Positions 16,101-27,342 of a stretch of DNA of 64,000 bases are shown one piece after another. A model generated the notes under the pieces. The model was not told where the DNA came from and made no database searches. It saw nothing but the letters and a program-made list of their open reading frames with translations. Where the stretch lies: contig JASAMV010008408.1 of assembly GCA_030248065.1 (NCBI GenBank), positions 33,499-97,498 of the forward strand, written 5' to 3'. Position 1 is the stretch's first letter, and each line of letters opens with the position of its first letter. The stretch is from Rhynchonema sp. JSB1_4. Taxonomy: Eukaryota; Nematoda; Chromadorea; Monhysterida; Xyalidae. The position numbers and the translations under genes were made by a program.

Positions 16101-18550
16101 AAAAGACGTCAAAAAACAGACCGGCTTGTAGGACCTGTTATCACATTTGGATCGCAAAACCTTTAGGCTGCGATTAGATAAGATTGTGAGCAGATAAACG
16201 CGGAATGCGGAAATTGGTTAGCAGATAAACGCGGAATGGCAGATTTCTGCATTCCTCATTCCGCGTTTATCTGCTCACCTTTGCGGAATTGTGCGTGCTT
16301 GGGTGACTATGACAACTTCCAGCGTGCTGACCTCAAAATGTTGCGTGTTAACGCAAACAGCAACTGAGAGGTTTGACCAAACTCATAAATTTACTTGCAG
16401 AAATTCAAAAAATTCCGCAAAGGTGAGCAGATAAACGCGGAATGCGGAATGCAGAAATCTGCCATTCCGCGTTTATCTGCTCACAGCCTAAATGCAAATG
16501 CGGAATGTTAAATTTCTGCATTTCGCACTCCGCGTTTATCTGCTCACCATTGCGGAATGGTGCGCGCTTGGGTCACGATGACAACTTCCAGCATGCTGAC
16601 CTCAAATGTTGCGTGTTAACGCAAACAGCAACTCAGATGTTTGACAAAAAGCATAAATTTACTTGCAGAAATTCAAAATTCCGCAACGGTGAGCAGATAA
16701 ACGCGGGGAATGCGGAATGCAGAAACTTGCCATTCCGCGTTTATCTAATCGCAGCCTTAGATTTATACAAATTCTTAATTTATTAAGATAAATAATATGT
16801 AGATAAGCTTAAATATACAGTATATGTGAACTCTGAGCCGCCACACCAAACGTATGATCCCGGAAGGACTCGAACCTCCGACCTCCCAGCCACCAGGCCT
16901 GGGCAGCCAGTTGCTCTACCAACTGAGCTGCGGGAACACGGTCTGGCTGCGGCTCAAAGTTGCACTTATACCCATGCAACCGCGCAGACACACACTGCTT
17001 TGCACGCCACAGCGCTACACGTTGCGCTGGCTAGCAGACATCCAGTCCACATATAAATTTAAATATATAAATAAATATATAACTAATATGAAAATAAAAA
17101 AATGGCTACATTTCAGAGTTTTATCGTCGAAGGAAAGGGTGTGCCCGATGAGCTGTGGATCGTGATGGAATACGTGGGTGGGGGCACACTTCGCAGTCTG
17201 CTCGAGCCAACCACAAACCCGCGTGAAATCAGCGAACAACAACTGGCCTACATCGTACGATCGGTGCTGGATGCACTCAGATATTTGTTGGATGAGTGAG
17301 TGGAATAGGAAATCAGTCAATCAGTCAAACGGTGAATCAATTAAGTACTCGGTGAACCAATCAAGAAACTAATCAGGCAGTCAAACCAGTAAATTGAGCA
17401 ATCAGGTTGTAAACCAGATATAACCGATCTATCAGTCCATAGAGAATCCGCAAAAGAGCCTCCAAATCTATCAAGAGATCGATGAGCCAAACGATTAATC
17501 AGTCGGTCACTCAATCAGGCGAACTATGAGGCAAACAATGAATAAACGAATAAAATAACCAAAATTGCTCGATCATTCAATACGTCCATTTCAGAAAACA
17601 CGCGGTTCACGGTAACATTCACTCGAACAATATCATGCTTACTGACGATGGACAGGTTGGGCATTTTACAAATTGTGTCAATCGATTTTTGTTTTGAAAC
17701 GTTCTCAGTTGCAAGCGGAGTCAATGTTTAATTCAACTAGGAAAAAGAGCCTAAACAGGCTTTCGGAATTATGCAACGTCCCCAAATTGATGTAAGAATG
17801 TATATGCACTTCTGATGGTACAATTTCGAGAAACAAGGCTAACCGTATATCTCTGATGGTACAATGTGGGAAACAAGTGTAACTGTATATTGCTGACGGT
17901 ACAATGGGGAGAAACGAGAATTATCGAACGACAGTTATGCGGTCCAACCACGGGATGTAGAAAAATGGCGTTGCATAGATCCGGCGCCCGCTCGGGGACT
18001 GGCACCCCGTCCGTTTTTGCCCATTTTTCACCGTTTTCACGCATTACTTTCAGTGGCATTTTTTCAGTAACGGAACACAATTTTCGAGCGCAATTACACA
18101 CCTTTTATTTTGCTTCTTATCATTAGTCAATGTGAGAATCAAGTGCTGTATGATTTCACCCGCTCCATAATCCCACAATAGCGCCCATTATCATATTTAC
18201 TATGTACATTAGATCTTATTGTCCCGATTCGTATGGAACTTCACGGATTGGATTTGTTCAACTCGCTAATAATCATCAGTTGGGCTTTGCCTTTTTGACA
18301 GGCTAATTAGTTCGTATGAATAATTCAAGTTTTTTATTCATCAGAAAAACATTTACTAACAACACCATATACATAAACAAACATAAATAATTACAATTTT
18401 TATCCTATTAATTTAATAATAAAAAAAAAAAAATTTTTACTTTCATAAATTTCACTCACAATCAATTTTACAACAATCAAAATATTTAAATATCTTTTAT
18501 CCTCAAAAAAAATAATTAAATAATATAAAATATATTTATACATATAAATA

Positions 18551-18590
<40 letters not shown>

Positions 18591-18868
18591 AAAATATAAC
18601 AACAATATACACAAACAACAAAATAACAAAAAAACTACATACAAAAACAATATTTTTTTTCTAATATATAAAATAACAACACTACAATAAAACATAATAA
18701 CATATACAAAACAAACAAATATAAACAAATACAAATTTTTTTTCAAAACAAAAAAAAAAATATAATATAATTTACATTAAATAAACAAAAAAACAAAATA
18801 TTATTATTTTTTTATTATTAAAATATATATAATCATTCAATTTCAATTTTTACATTATAATAAAAAAA

Positions 18869-18904
<36 letters not shown>

Positions 18905-21900
18905 AGATGCGCATTGTCAGACCAGAGAACACAAGCACAAAATCCCTGGCTGTTAAATACACACGGCTTAGCGCCGGGTTAAACACACGGTTTCACAAGG
19001 CAACCCTTGTTGACACTTTCCTCATATCATATTTTTCCGTCAGGCAACAGACAACCACTCATGCAAGTGCACACAATGTTCTGTGTTGTTGTATTATACG
19101 AAGTTTTGACAAACCCCCACGGCTTTATGCATTTACGCCTCCACCGAGCGGGCGCCGGATCTATGCAAGGCCATTTTTTTCTACATGACGTGGTCGGACA
19201 GCATAACTGTCGTTCGACAATCCTTGTTTCTCCCCATTGTACCGTCAGCAATATACGGTTACACTTGTTTCCCACACTGTACCATCAGAAATATACTGTT
19301 AGCCTTGTTTCTCGCTGTACCATCAGAAGTACATACACACGGTTACGGTTACATCAATTTGGGGATGTCACACAATTTCGTGAGCCTGTTTAGGCTCTTT
19401 TTCCTAGTTTCTCCTAGTTCTAGGGCGAAGCCATGTTGCCACGCACACGTCTCTGTCCTGATGTGTGTCTGCATTTTTATCAGCAATGTTTTGGTCAAGA
19501 ACTGCTGCTTGAAGGTCACAAAATTTTTTTAAATAGACCGCTTTTTACTTTATATCAATATAGAACGAAAAAATACGTTAGGACATTTGGAGCAACGAAA
19601 CTTTTCGTTACAGCGCGGGATTTGTTATATCGACATTCGTTATATCGAATGTTACCTGTATTCACAATGTTATGTTACAACGTACACACGCTTTTACGTA
19701 GTGTGCATTAGTGTAGCCACACATGTTTTGACACTATGTAAATTAATGTAGCTGGTTTTAATTTATATTTTCTACAGTAATGCAGAAACTGTTGTAAGTG
19801 ACTTTTGTTTGCGTGTATTGGTGCGCCTAAGTGTATTAGTGGCTATTCTGTTGTTTTTGATGCACTGTTTTCTGGAAAGCTTGAACGTCAAGCAAATAAA
19901 GGTCCAAAGAATTTGCAAAATTTACGAACGTTCTGGTTCCACACTCACCACGACGTAGCCTCGCTGATGGCAAAAACAAATAAGGTAGAAACAACCAGAC
20001 CGTTCTATTAGCCCTGTCGCGCATCAGGACAGCACCAAAAGCTATATCTTGTGAATGTAACGCCAATGCGCAAATGCCGAGATGTCTTTCTTCTTTTGCA
20101 GTTCCATGCACGCAACATTCCATGCACGCATGACTGCATGACCGCGATACGGTGAACTCCATAAAACCCCATAAATTGTTTCGTAGAATTTTCGTTTTTA
20201 GTGGAGAAAAATAGAAATACAGCCCCCAGAAAGGTGTCAGTCCTTCTCACCCCACTTGGTTTGCCAAACCGCCAACCGTTTCAGCTACTATAGTGTTTCC
20301 TTTTTATGCAAGTCAAAGGAAACAAGCTACCCCACGTTATAACTCAACTCCAGTTTGGGGTCGAGATTTCAGAAACCAATGAAAGAGATTAAGAATGTGT
20401 CCTTGTTGATCCAAGCACGACACTCAGCAGCAAACATGGTGAAATGTTTCATTGACATGCTGGCAGCACACACGCACAAAGCTCACAGCGAGCATGTGAA
20501 ACATTGTTGTTGTTAGATTCCACAGGCAAACTTTCACACGTTTTTGCCAGCTGTTTGATTGAATCGAAATTGTAATCTCGACCTCAACTAGAAGGTCAGT
20601 TATAACACGGGCCCGCGCGTTTCCTTGGACCAAGAAAAACAGGAAACACTATACATTCACTCCATTAGCTTCGCCCCGTTCTCCCGATTTGATTCCGTCG
20701 TTGTTCTTTCGTTTGTTCTTCGTTTCGTCGCTGGTTCTGTTTTCGCCGTTATCACCTTGGCTCGGGCTTTCCGTTTAGTATTTGTCAGACCAGTACCCCT
20801 GTTGATTTTTTTTCTCGGCGTTATTGTTTCTTGAATTTCGAAAACGAGCTGAGGATCCAATATCGTAGCGTGAATCTGAAAAACATGTTTTAAAAGTGGA
20901 GTTGACGGACCGGGCCAGGCTAGCCGGCCCAACAAAATAGAACTTTGCGCCGGTCCGGGAGGTTTCGAAAAAAGGGGCCGGCTCGGTTTTCATTCCGCTA
21001 CGCTTCGCTTAGTCGTACGTTTAACAACAATCTGCTGATGCCTGCCAGAGATTAGGATCGTGCCGGCCTGGCCCAGAAGAGCAGAGCGAGCTTTCTGGCA
21101 GCTGTAGCGGGGCCGGGACGGACTTGTTGACCGAGCCGGGCCGGAGGCGATCCAACCTTGCAGTCCTCCACCGGGTCAGGCCGGACCTTTTTCCGGCTGG
21201 GCGGGGTCGGGGTGGGAGTTTTTTTACGAAAAAAAACCGAAATAAAACCGAAAACGGGCCGGGCCGAGCCAACATGAAGACCTCCACCGCCAACGTTGTT
21301 AACCTTTTATAAATTCAACGAGGTTTAAACTTACAATCAACTCGCTGCTGTTTCCCCCAACAAGCACGGTCAACAAAAGAATGAGATAACACGTGTAAAG
21401 AGACATACACACGCGCGTGCACAACAACAGCCAATCAGCAGCTCACTCCGCCCCCTTTTGCGCAGGAAATGTCGGCCGTTTTCTCACACAAATTTGTGGC
21501 GGACTTTCTCGCGATGGAAGTGATATTTCAGAAATCGGGCTCTGTCTGTCCCTGTGCCACGACTATAGGTGAGTTGATTGATATACAACAATTTGCCTGA
21601 CTTCGTGCAATTTCCTAGGAGGACTTAACTTGGAACTAAAATAGCCACTTTTAAGGAACGCGGACACCATTTCTCAGGTGTCTGGCAAACCACTTTATTC
21701 TGCACCGATCGGGCTGATTTTTGTGTCGGCTGGTATATACCACATTATCGCAATAAAAAATTAGCAAAAGCCCAGCACACGCCAACACCCCCGATTATAA
21801 CACTACCGGCACAGCAAAATTTCCGTTGATCTTACCTGCTGATGTTTCAATTTGCGTTTCGAAAATTTTTTTCCAAAAAAACTAGTTTGGGTATGTATGC

Positions 21901-24653
21901 TATCTTGTGAATGTACAGCCAGTTGGCTAATGCCTTGACGTCTTTCCTGTTAGGCTGTTGCATAATTTCGTGCTATGCCCCGCATAGACTCCCCCATTGC
22001 AGATCAAAGTGATCGATTACGGGACCAACCGACAGGGAAACGACAGAGTTCGTGAATTACAATGCTTGGCTCAAAGCATTTTGCAAAATGCTTCCTTATT
22101 TTACAACTAGATCAGAAATCATTTGAAAATAATATTAGTGGTCGGGCTTTTGTATTTTTGACAGGTTGTTCCCCATTTTAGCAAGCAGATTGGCGAACGT
22201 TCACGACCTGGTTTAACAGAGCGTACGAAGATCGATTTCTGTCATTTGGACCGTCTGACGAGCTAAAGGGTAAGATGGCTGTGTTCAAAGTTATTGATAG
22301 TCGGTGATGTAGCGTTCGACAGGTCGGCTGCAAACCTAGGTCGGTTACCTTATGTACTGTAAAATCCATACCACAAACTAAGCTATCAATGGCTACCATG
22401 TCCGAACATGTGCCAAAAAGTGGTCATTTTAGTGTCAAAACAGCCATTTTATGGTCCAAAATGGTCAAATATTCTCTTATTTCTGCTAACATGCGGGAAA
22501 TTACAAATTTTAAGGCGTATTTGAGCATAATTATTATATACTAGACCCGGCTAAAATTTCGCGCCCGCGCACCCTGGGCTATCCGAAAACCAGTTAGCAT
22601 TCCCAAAGCTACCCGTGACAATTGAACCGATGCCCCGATGGAGTTGGCCACAGACACACACATACGTCTTCCTGTTTTAGTAGTATAGAATTTTATACCC
22701 CTAAGACCACATGGACCAATACCCACCCAAATCGGCATACCCTCCCAGCTCCAACCTAGCTTAACCTATCCAGCTAGTATGACTACCAGCCGAACCATCT
22801 GCATCACTCTTGATAGCCCACGTGACCGAGTCTTATTCTATAATTTGATTACTAAAACTAAAACTAAAACTGCCCAAAAAATAAGATTTCGCCAAAATAA
22901 CGCGCAACAAAAAGATCGAACGTTTTGCTGACGTGGAGGGACATCCGTTTTTGGACAAGGCCGATGAAGAAGGTCATTCGTTGAAGAAAATGGTACGGGA
23001 AATGGAACACGAAAAAGTTGACCGTTATTCGCCTGGAAATGATGAAAGTTAGTCAAGTTGAAATTATTCAATGACGATTCCGTGCCAAATTATCCGTTGG
23101 GAGACACAACGCCTATGAGGTGTGCGGCGCACCATGGTTTGTTGGTTACGTACGTACTGTATTCACCAATGTTCGAACGACATCTCGGATCTCGATCTCG
23201 AAGGGATCTTCGGATTCCGATTTAAAATTCAGACTGACTTTCATTCGTCTATTTTTACCATGCGCATGAAATAGATAAACATTCATGGGACAGGTCGAAG
23301 TCGATTAGCATCTGCATTGGTTCAAGGCTTTGACGACGGTGTAGAGGAGCTTGGATCAGACACAAGCCTAGGATTGGTAGAAACGCACACTTGTGCGCAC
23401 CGACACGAGCTACAACCGATATATACAACACTGTAGGCAGTTGTAAATAATTGTTGTGGATAGTCATGCTTGCCATTTGGTCAAAGCTTCGTCTGGTTAG
23501 GCGGTCCGGTTAAGTGTGGTGTTCTTTATAAGCTTTGATAAAAGCCAAATTACAAAAAAAACCACAAACGGAAAAAATCTCGAAATCTTCATCTCGAAAT
23601 CTTTGGTGATCTCGATGTCGATCCAGATAAGCAATCGTGATCTCGGTCCAGATAAAAAGAGACCTCGACAAGAGATCTCGTTTGAACACTGCTGTTTACA
23701 TTGCTTATTCGTGAATTACTTATTTAGTTTAACCAAACGGTAGTTAATCACAAGTCAATCACCACGCTTGTCGGAAAAGTTAGGATTTAGCATGCAACAA
23801 CCAACGCACTGTGCCGCTACGCTAAATCACGTGATACCAACAGAATGGGCGGGGCTTCTGACAGGCATTTTCAAAACGTGAAACTCATGTAAAGGGGTAA
23901 GAGGCGAAACACACCCCCCCCCCCACCCCCCCCCCCCTATATAGCTCGACTAGCTTATTTTGTGTGTTTTCTCTCTTTACTTTAGCTTTCCTGTAACACC
24001 GTACATAACCTATCCCGTCTTCAACAACAGATAAAGGACAACAGTGAGGCATTGAGGTTTGGGAAACTCACAAAGACTTACGCTGGCTTGAAACTAGGCA
24101 ATTACACGATAATTACGACTGTAGCTTTACACAGAACACATCATTTTTTTGCATAAATATCCGACATTTGGACTGCACAAAGCTAGTCTGGACATCCTTA
24201 AGGATACTGTGGCGATAAACACACACTCGGGTTTCACATCAACATCCGGGTGATACTTGACGCACCATGCTGAACATGGTTGTGTTTAAGTGCCGTTTGC
24301 TGAAAATTAAATATATGATTCACGTGCAAACATGAACAACAACATCAGTGACAATTATATTAGTATCAGTCACATTGCTTATTTACATTGTACCACTTTA
24401 CAGAGGGAGGTCACAAGCTCATCGTCAGTGAGAATGTACCGGACGTCCGTGTTATCCTGAAAATTGCTCAATTTGGTCTTTAATAGCATAATATTATTTA
24501 GGTTTGGAACTAAACGAAGTGAAGGCGCACATGAAGCACCAATTGTCGACGAAAACACTTTTGCGAAAACATGTAAACAAACAGTTGAAGGATTTCGCGC
24601 GAAAATATCACCAAAGGAGCAGCATACGGAAACAGTTGGTGCAAGTCCGATAA
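13137..24653 (+). CDS. secreted STE20-like pseudokinase (kinase-like gene 1)
   Basis: Nine exons: 13137-13339, 15848-16010, 17117-17295, 17595-17655, 22003-22089, 22182-22269, 22886-23047, 24404-24427 and 24502-24653. They sum to 1119 nt, giving 372 aa with every phase consistent and no internal stop. Exon 1 encodes a signal peptide (MFLWFVATPCYS). Exon 2 holds a Gly-loop relic (VHGAVFKA), VAIK and an alpha-C Glu (LLNELRFMK). Exon 3 reads ELWIVMEYVGGGTL, close to STE20/PAK kinases. Exon 4 has HGNIHSNN, so the catalytic Asp is Asn. Exon 5 has IDYG in place of DFG. Exon 7 has the HPFLDKA end of the kinase domain, followed by a basic tail. The loss of HRD Asp suggests a pseudokinase. The exon 5 donor appears to be GC (AAAAT|GCTTCC). 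Intron 4 (4.3 kb) is packed with repeats. Confident as a gene; activity is inference. Confidence 0.82.
13727..13901. mobile_element. small inverted-repeat element (MITE), copy 2
   Basis: Ends GGGCGAACTTAAG and CTAAGGTCGCCC with TTCCGGAA-rich arms; same family as 12840-13010. It abuts the TTAA foldback element that follows, whose target site is the next four bases. Confidence 0.65.
13906..14983. mobile_element. TTAA-flanked foldback element, copy 3
   Basis: Starts AGCTGCTGGTTAACAACCC and ends GGGTTGTTAACCAGCACCT, flanked by TTAA at 13902-13905 and 14984-14987. The arms are inverted copies across almost the whole length, meeting near 14455. The core (about 14265-14650) is also found in the element at 25587-26538, whose outer arms differ. 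No coding capacity. It lies in intron 1 of kinase-like gene 1. Confidence 0.85.
15003..15130. repeat. GTTCGAACGAGATC repeat, partial copy
   Basis: Begins AGTGTTCGAACGAGACCGAT and continues as TCTCGATCTCG-type sequence like the full inverted-repeat element at 23167-23691. Only one end is present. Confidence 0.5.
15340..15817. mobile_element. truncated hAT-like element
   Basis: The 3' end ...TTTCCGACCCTG and internal DNA (GTATTTGGTATCTGAGATGC, TACTTCGATGTCACAC) match the 10167-11010 and 44503-45170 family. No matching 5' terminus or 8-bp duplication was found, so the left end is truncated or lost. Confidence 0.55.
16166..16756. mobile_element. Harbinger-like element with internal duplication
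   Basis: Ends GGCTGCGATTAGATAA and TTATCTAATCGCAGCC, flanked by TTA on both sides (16163-16165, 16757-16759), as expected for PIF/Harbinger. Inside are two head-to-tail copies of a roughly 300-bp unit, each bounded by TGAGCAGATAAACGCGGAAT and its inverse. No transposase. It lies in intron 2 of kinase-like gene 1. Confidence 0.75.
16855..16937 (-). tRNA. tRNA-like gene or tRNA pseudogene
   Basis: On the minus strand the sequence has a canonical D arm (GCTCAGTTGGTAGAGC, box A) and T arm (GGAGGTTCGAGTCCTTC, box B), with a 7-bp acceptor stem that has one mismatch (GTTCCCG with CGGGATC). The anticodon arm is too long by about 10 nt and pairs only with wobble. If the extra bases are an intron after position 37, the loop reads CTGCCCA and the anticodon would be GCC (Gly). 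I see no run of Ts just downstream on the minus strand. It may be functional, a relic or a SINE head. Confidence 0.5.
17735..19409. mobile_element. long inverted-repeat element in kinase-1 intron 4
   Basis: Left arm about 17735-18000 and right arm about 19140-19409 are inverted copies. Outer ends are AACTAGGAAAAAGAGCC and its inverse, and inner ends are ATAGATCCGGCGCCCGCTCG and its inverse. Within the arms a TCTGATGGTACAAT-type motif is repeated. No ORF of note. The target duplication is unclear. The G-free tract lies between the arms. Confidence 0.7.
18345..18905. repeat. 561-nt tract with no G on the + strand
   Basis: From 18345 to 18905 I find A, T and C but not one G on the + strand. It includes A-runs near 18421-18433, 18551-18588 and 18869-18902. 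C is present throughout, so the strand asymmetry is extreme. Flanking DNA has ordinary composition. Open frames on the minus strand here are rich in Phe, Ile and Tyr and are compositional artefacts. Confidence 0.9.
19410..22002. other. repeat-rich part of kinase-1 intron 4
   Basis: No exon recognised. A pogo-like TTGTTATATCGACATTCGTTATATCG string lies near 19621 (split here by A/T-rich DNA). GGCCGGGCC-rich DNA occupies about 20900-21270. A G/C-poor stretch precedes the exon 5 acceptor. Confidence 0.35.
20900..21270. repeat. degenerate GGCCGGGCC-rich repeat
   Basis: Repeated CCGGGCC/GGCCGG motifs in an otherwise average-GC intron, including AACGGGCCGGGCCGAGCC near 21255. It resembles the CAGGCCCGG repeats at 11519 and 37990 in motif only. 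No clear ends. Confidence 0.5.
23167..23691. mobile_element. inverted-repeat element with ATCTCG arms
   Basis: Ends CAATGTTCGAACGACATCTC and GAGATCTCGTTTGAACACTG. Flanking 8-mers gtattcac and ctgtttac agree at 5 of 8 positions, so an old hAT insertion is possible but not shown. Partial relative at 15003. It lies in intron 7 of kinase-like gene 1. Confidence 0.55.
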
Positions 24654-25586
24654 ATTGATGATTTTGTGACTTTGTAATTTTTATCTGATGGCATGTGTTT
24701 TCTTTGTCAAGACGTTGTGCACCGTCTTTATGTGGCTGTTGTATATTTTTAAAGCGAGGAGCTTATTGTCGACTGACTTAACACATACGACGTTTTTTAT
24801 AGTGGAACACTTATCGACCGCATTGTTTAGAAAATTCTTGACCAGCGTAAAGGTCGGTTTATACTTCTGACTGCTCGGCAGTAGCAGTCAGAAAATTGTG
24901 ACTTCCCATCCGATTGACTGCTACCCCATTTATACTCGAGAGCGCAGTCAAAACGATAGCAGACAGGAAAAAAGTATAAATGCGCCGGGCAGTCAAAGTA
25001 TAAATGCGCCGGACTGGCAGTCACCGATTCTGACTTCCGGCAGTCAAAAACAGCAAGTTAAAAAGTTTTATCTTTCTGAGCAGTTTTGAGCTGACTCCCG
25101 CACATGTTTTGGTGTTTATCTGTAGATCTGGATGAGAAAACATGGTTCGTGTCGAAAGAAAAACAGAAGGCACCCCGCGTCATTCTCACCACGACTATTT
25201 AGGTCTTGTTGACTGCCGGGGCCAAATAAGGCACTTTTGAATATCGCTCTGTTGTTTGAATATTCTTTATTTGGCTTTAAAAATTGCCCGTGGCGTTTTT
25301 GAGTTAGTTCCAATAACTGCTGGTGTCATTGACCGAATAGCGAACCCGTGAACTGGTTGCTTTGTTGTATGATCACATCCAAACGTATTTATTGCGTGAT
25401 TTCACGGAGTTTTATATGCCTTATATTTTTCTCGTGGTTATTTTTGAAATAAACGGGTCCGACTACATAGGAAAATTAACAAAAATGTGCAAAAAGTTAC
25501 TTTTGTCTGCACCATCAAGGTTTGAACCCTCGTGTGACCAAACGCTAGACCGCTATGACACAGAGACGCCTGCTGCCGGCCGCTTA

Positions 25587-26538
25587 AAGTGGCTCTACAA
25601 TTGAATGTTGACCGCGTTTGTTTGCAGCCATTTTTTTCAGAAAATGAAGGCAAGGTATCAGAAACCCAGATTTAGGGAATGGATTTTCAACTCGTTGCTT
25701 TGTGATCTTTCACGGAGCCCACATATTTTCACAGGAGGAGAAAAAATGAAAAAAAAGTTTGAGGCGGGCCTGTGCAAGACGCAAGGTAATCCAATCTAAG
25801 ATATTTTCAGCGTTTTACACACAGACGTTTCTCTGTTAAACGAGATATAAAGCATTGCACGAAACGCCAGGTGTGACAAATGATAAACGAAACACTCCGA
25901 AAAATCAAGCCTTTTTGAAGCACCCTTTTACTGCTGTATAATTTTAGGGATCTGCGCACACACACAACAAAGCTTGCCAGCTGAAACATTGCTGTGCTGT
26001 CGCTGTGCTGGCTGTGTGTTGTCGTTGTGTGTGCGCTGTGGAATGGCTGGCTTGCGCATGTTGTGGTAATCATTGTGTGAGCTGTGTAGGGTTTTGAAAA
26101 ACGAAAAGCACATCCTGAACACAGGATAATTAGACGATTTTTATTTGCAATTGACAACTTATTTCATTCACCACAGATGCCTAAAATTATACAACAGTAA
26201 AAGGGTGCTTAAAAAAGGCTTGACTTTTCGGAGTGTTTCGTTTATCATTTGTCACACCTGGCGTTTCGTGCAATGCTTTATATCTCGTTTAGCAGAGAAA
26301 CGTCTGTGTGTAAAACGCTGAAAATATCTCAGATTGGATTACCTTGTGTCTTGCACAGGCCCGCCTCAAACTTTTTTTCATTTTTTCTAATCCTGTGAAA
26401 ATATGTGGGCTCCGTGAAACATCACAAAGCAACGAGTTGAAAATCCATTCCCTAAATCTGGGTTTCTGATATCTTGCCTTCATTTTCCAAAAAAATGGCT
26501 GCGAACAAACGCGGGCAACATTCAATTGTAGAGGCACT
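25587..26538. mobile_element. TTAA-flanked foldback element, copy 4
   Basis: Starts AGTGGCTCTACAATTGAATG and ends with its inverse (CATTCAATTGTAGAGGCACT), flanked by TTAA at 25583-25586 and 26539-26542. Inverted arms run about 25587-25945 and 26180-26538. The central 230 bp matches the core of the 13906-14983 element, while the arms are unrelated to it. Confidence 0.85.
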
Positions 26539-26622
26539 TTAACGCGCTATATAATCATAAGCAATGTGTTTGTGGGTGTTGTGTGGTGTGTGTGTGTGTG
26601 TTGCCGCTTTGTGTGCTGTAGC

Positions 26623-27342
26623 CAGGGTTGGATTAAAAATTTTTTTGTTATCGAACTTTTTTTAAAAAAAACTTTTTAAATTTTTTTTTAAAAGTCACTT
26701 TTTTTATTCCGGACCCCCAAAAAATTGGTTTCTTGAGGAATCAAATTTCTGAAATCATGCTAGTAAGGTATGTTCTGAGGGACACTAAAGAGAACTTTTC
26801 CACTGACTTGCATGTTTACGTAATCACCTGCGATCTAATCCCTTTTGGTCATGACTTTGAGAAATTCGAAGGTAATGTGCGTGTAATGTGGGTATACATA
26901 CTGTATGTGACAAAGGGAAGACCACCCTTCTGTTTGTGAATTTGGGAATAAATTTGAAGAAAGATAAAGACTCACACCATAATCACTTTGTGTAACAAAA
27001 GCAACAAATAGCTAATCCACACAACTGCAAACAGGCGAGCAACGTGGTGTGTTGATAGCTTACGACACGCTCAATAACTGTACAGTATACGGTATGGGGT
27101 GTCCTATATTATACATGCAGCTATTGTTGGGATGCCTGGGAACTGTATGAGTCCATCACAACACCATTTTAAACTGAAATATAAGCGCCGCAGGTAAAGA
27201 ATCTGAAAATAACGAAAAAAAGTGAAAAAATAATAAAAAAGTGGACTTACTTTTTAAAATTTTAAAATAAAAAAAGTGGCCAACTTTTTTAAAAAAAATT
27301 TTTTTTTACAAAAATTTTTTTACTTTTTTTAATCCAACCCTG
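26623..27342. mobile_element. hAT-like element (GGATTAAAA type)
   Basis: Starts CAGGGTTGGATTAAAA, ends TTTTAATCCAACCCTG, with a perfect duplication GCTGTAGC (26615-26622 and 27343-27350). Same family as 36546-36770 and the fragment ending at 57586. Confidence 0.9.

Noticed and set aside
18400..18746. Phe/Ile/Tyr-rich minus-strand frames that look like AT-rich protozoan or organelle genes
   Set aside because: Purely compositional, caused by the G-free A-rich tract.
25505..25580. tRNA-like GGTTCAAACC box B on the minus strand
   Set aside because: No cloverleaf could be folded; probably chance or an old SINE trace.
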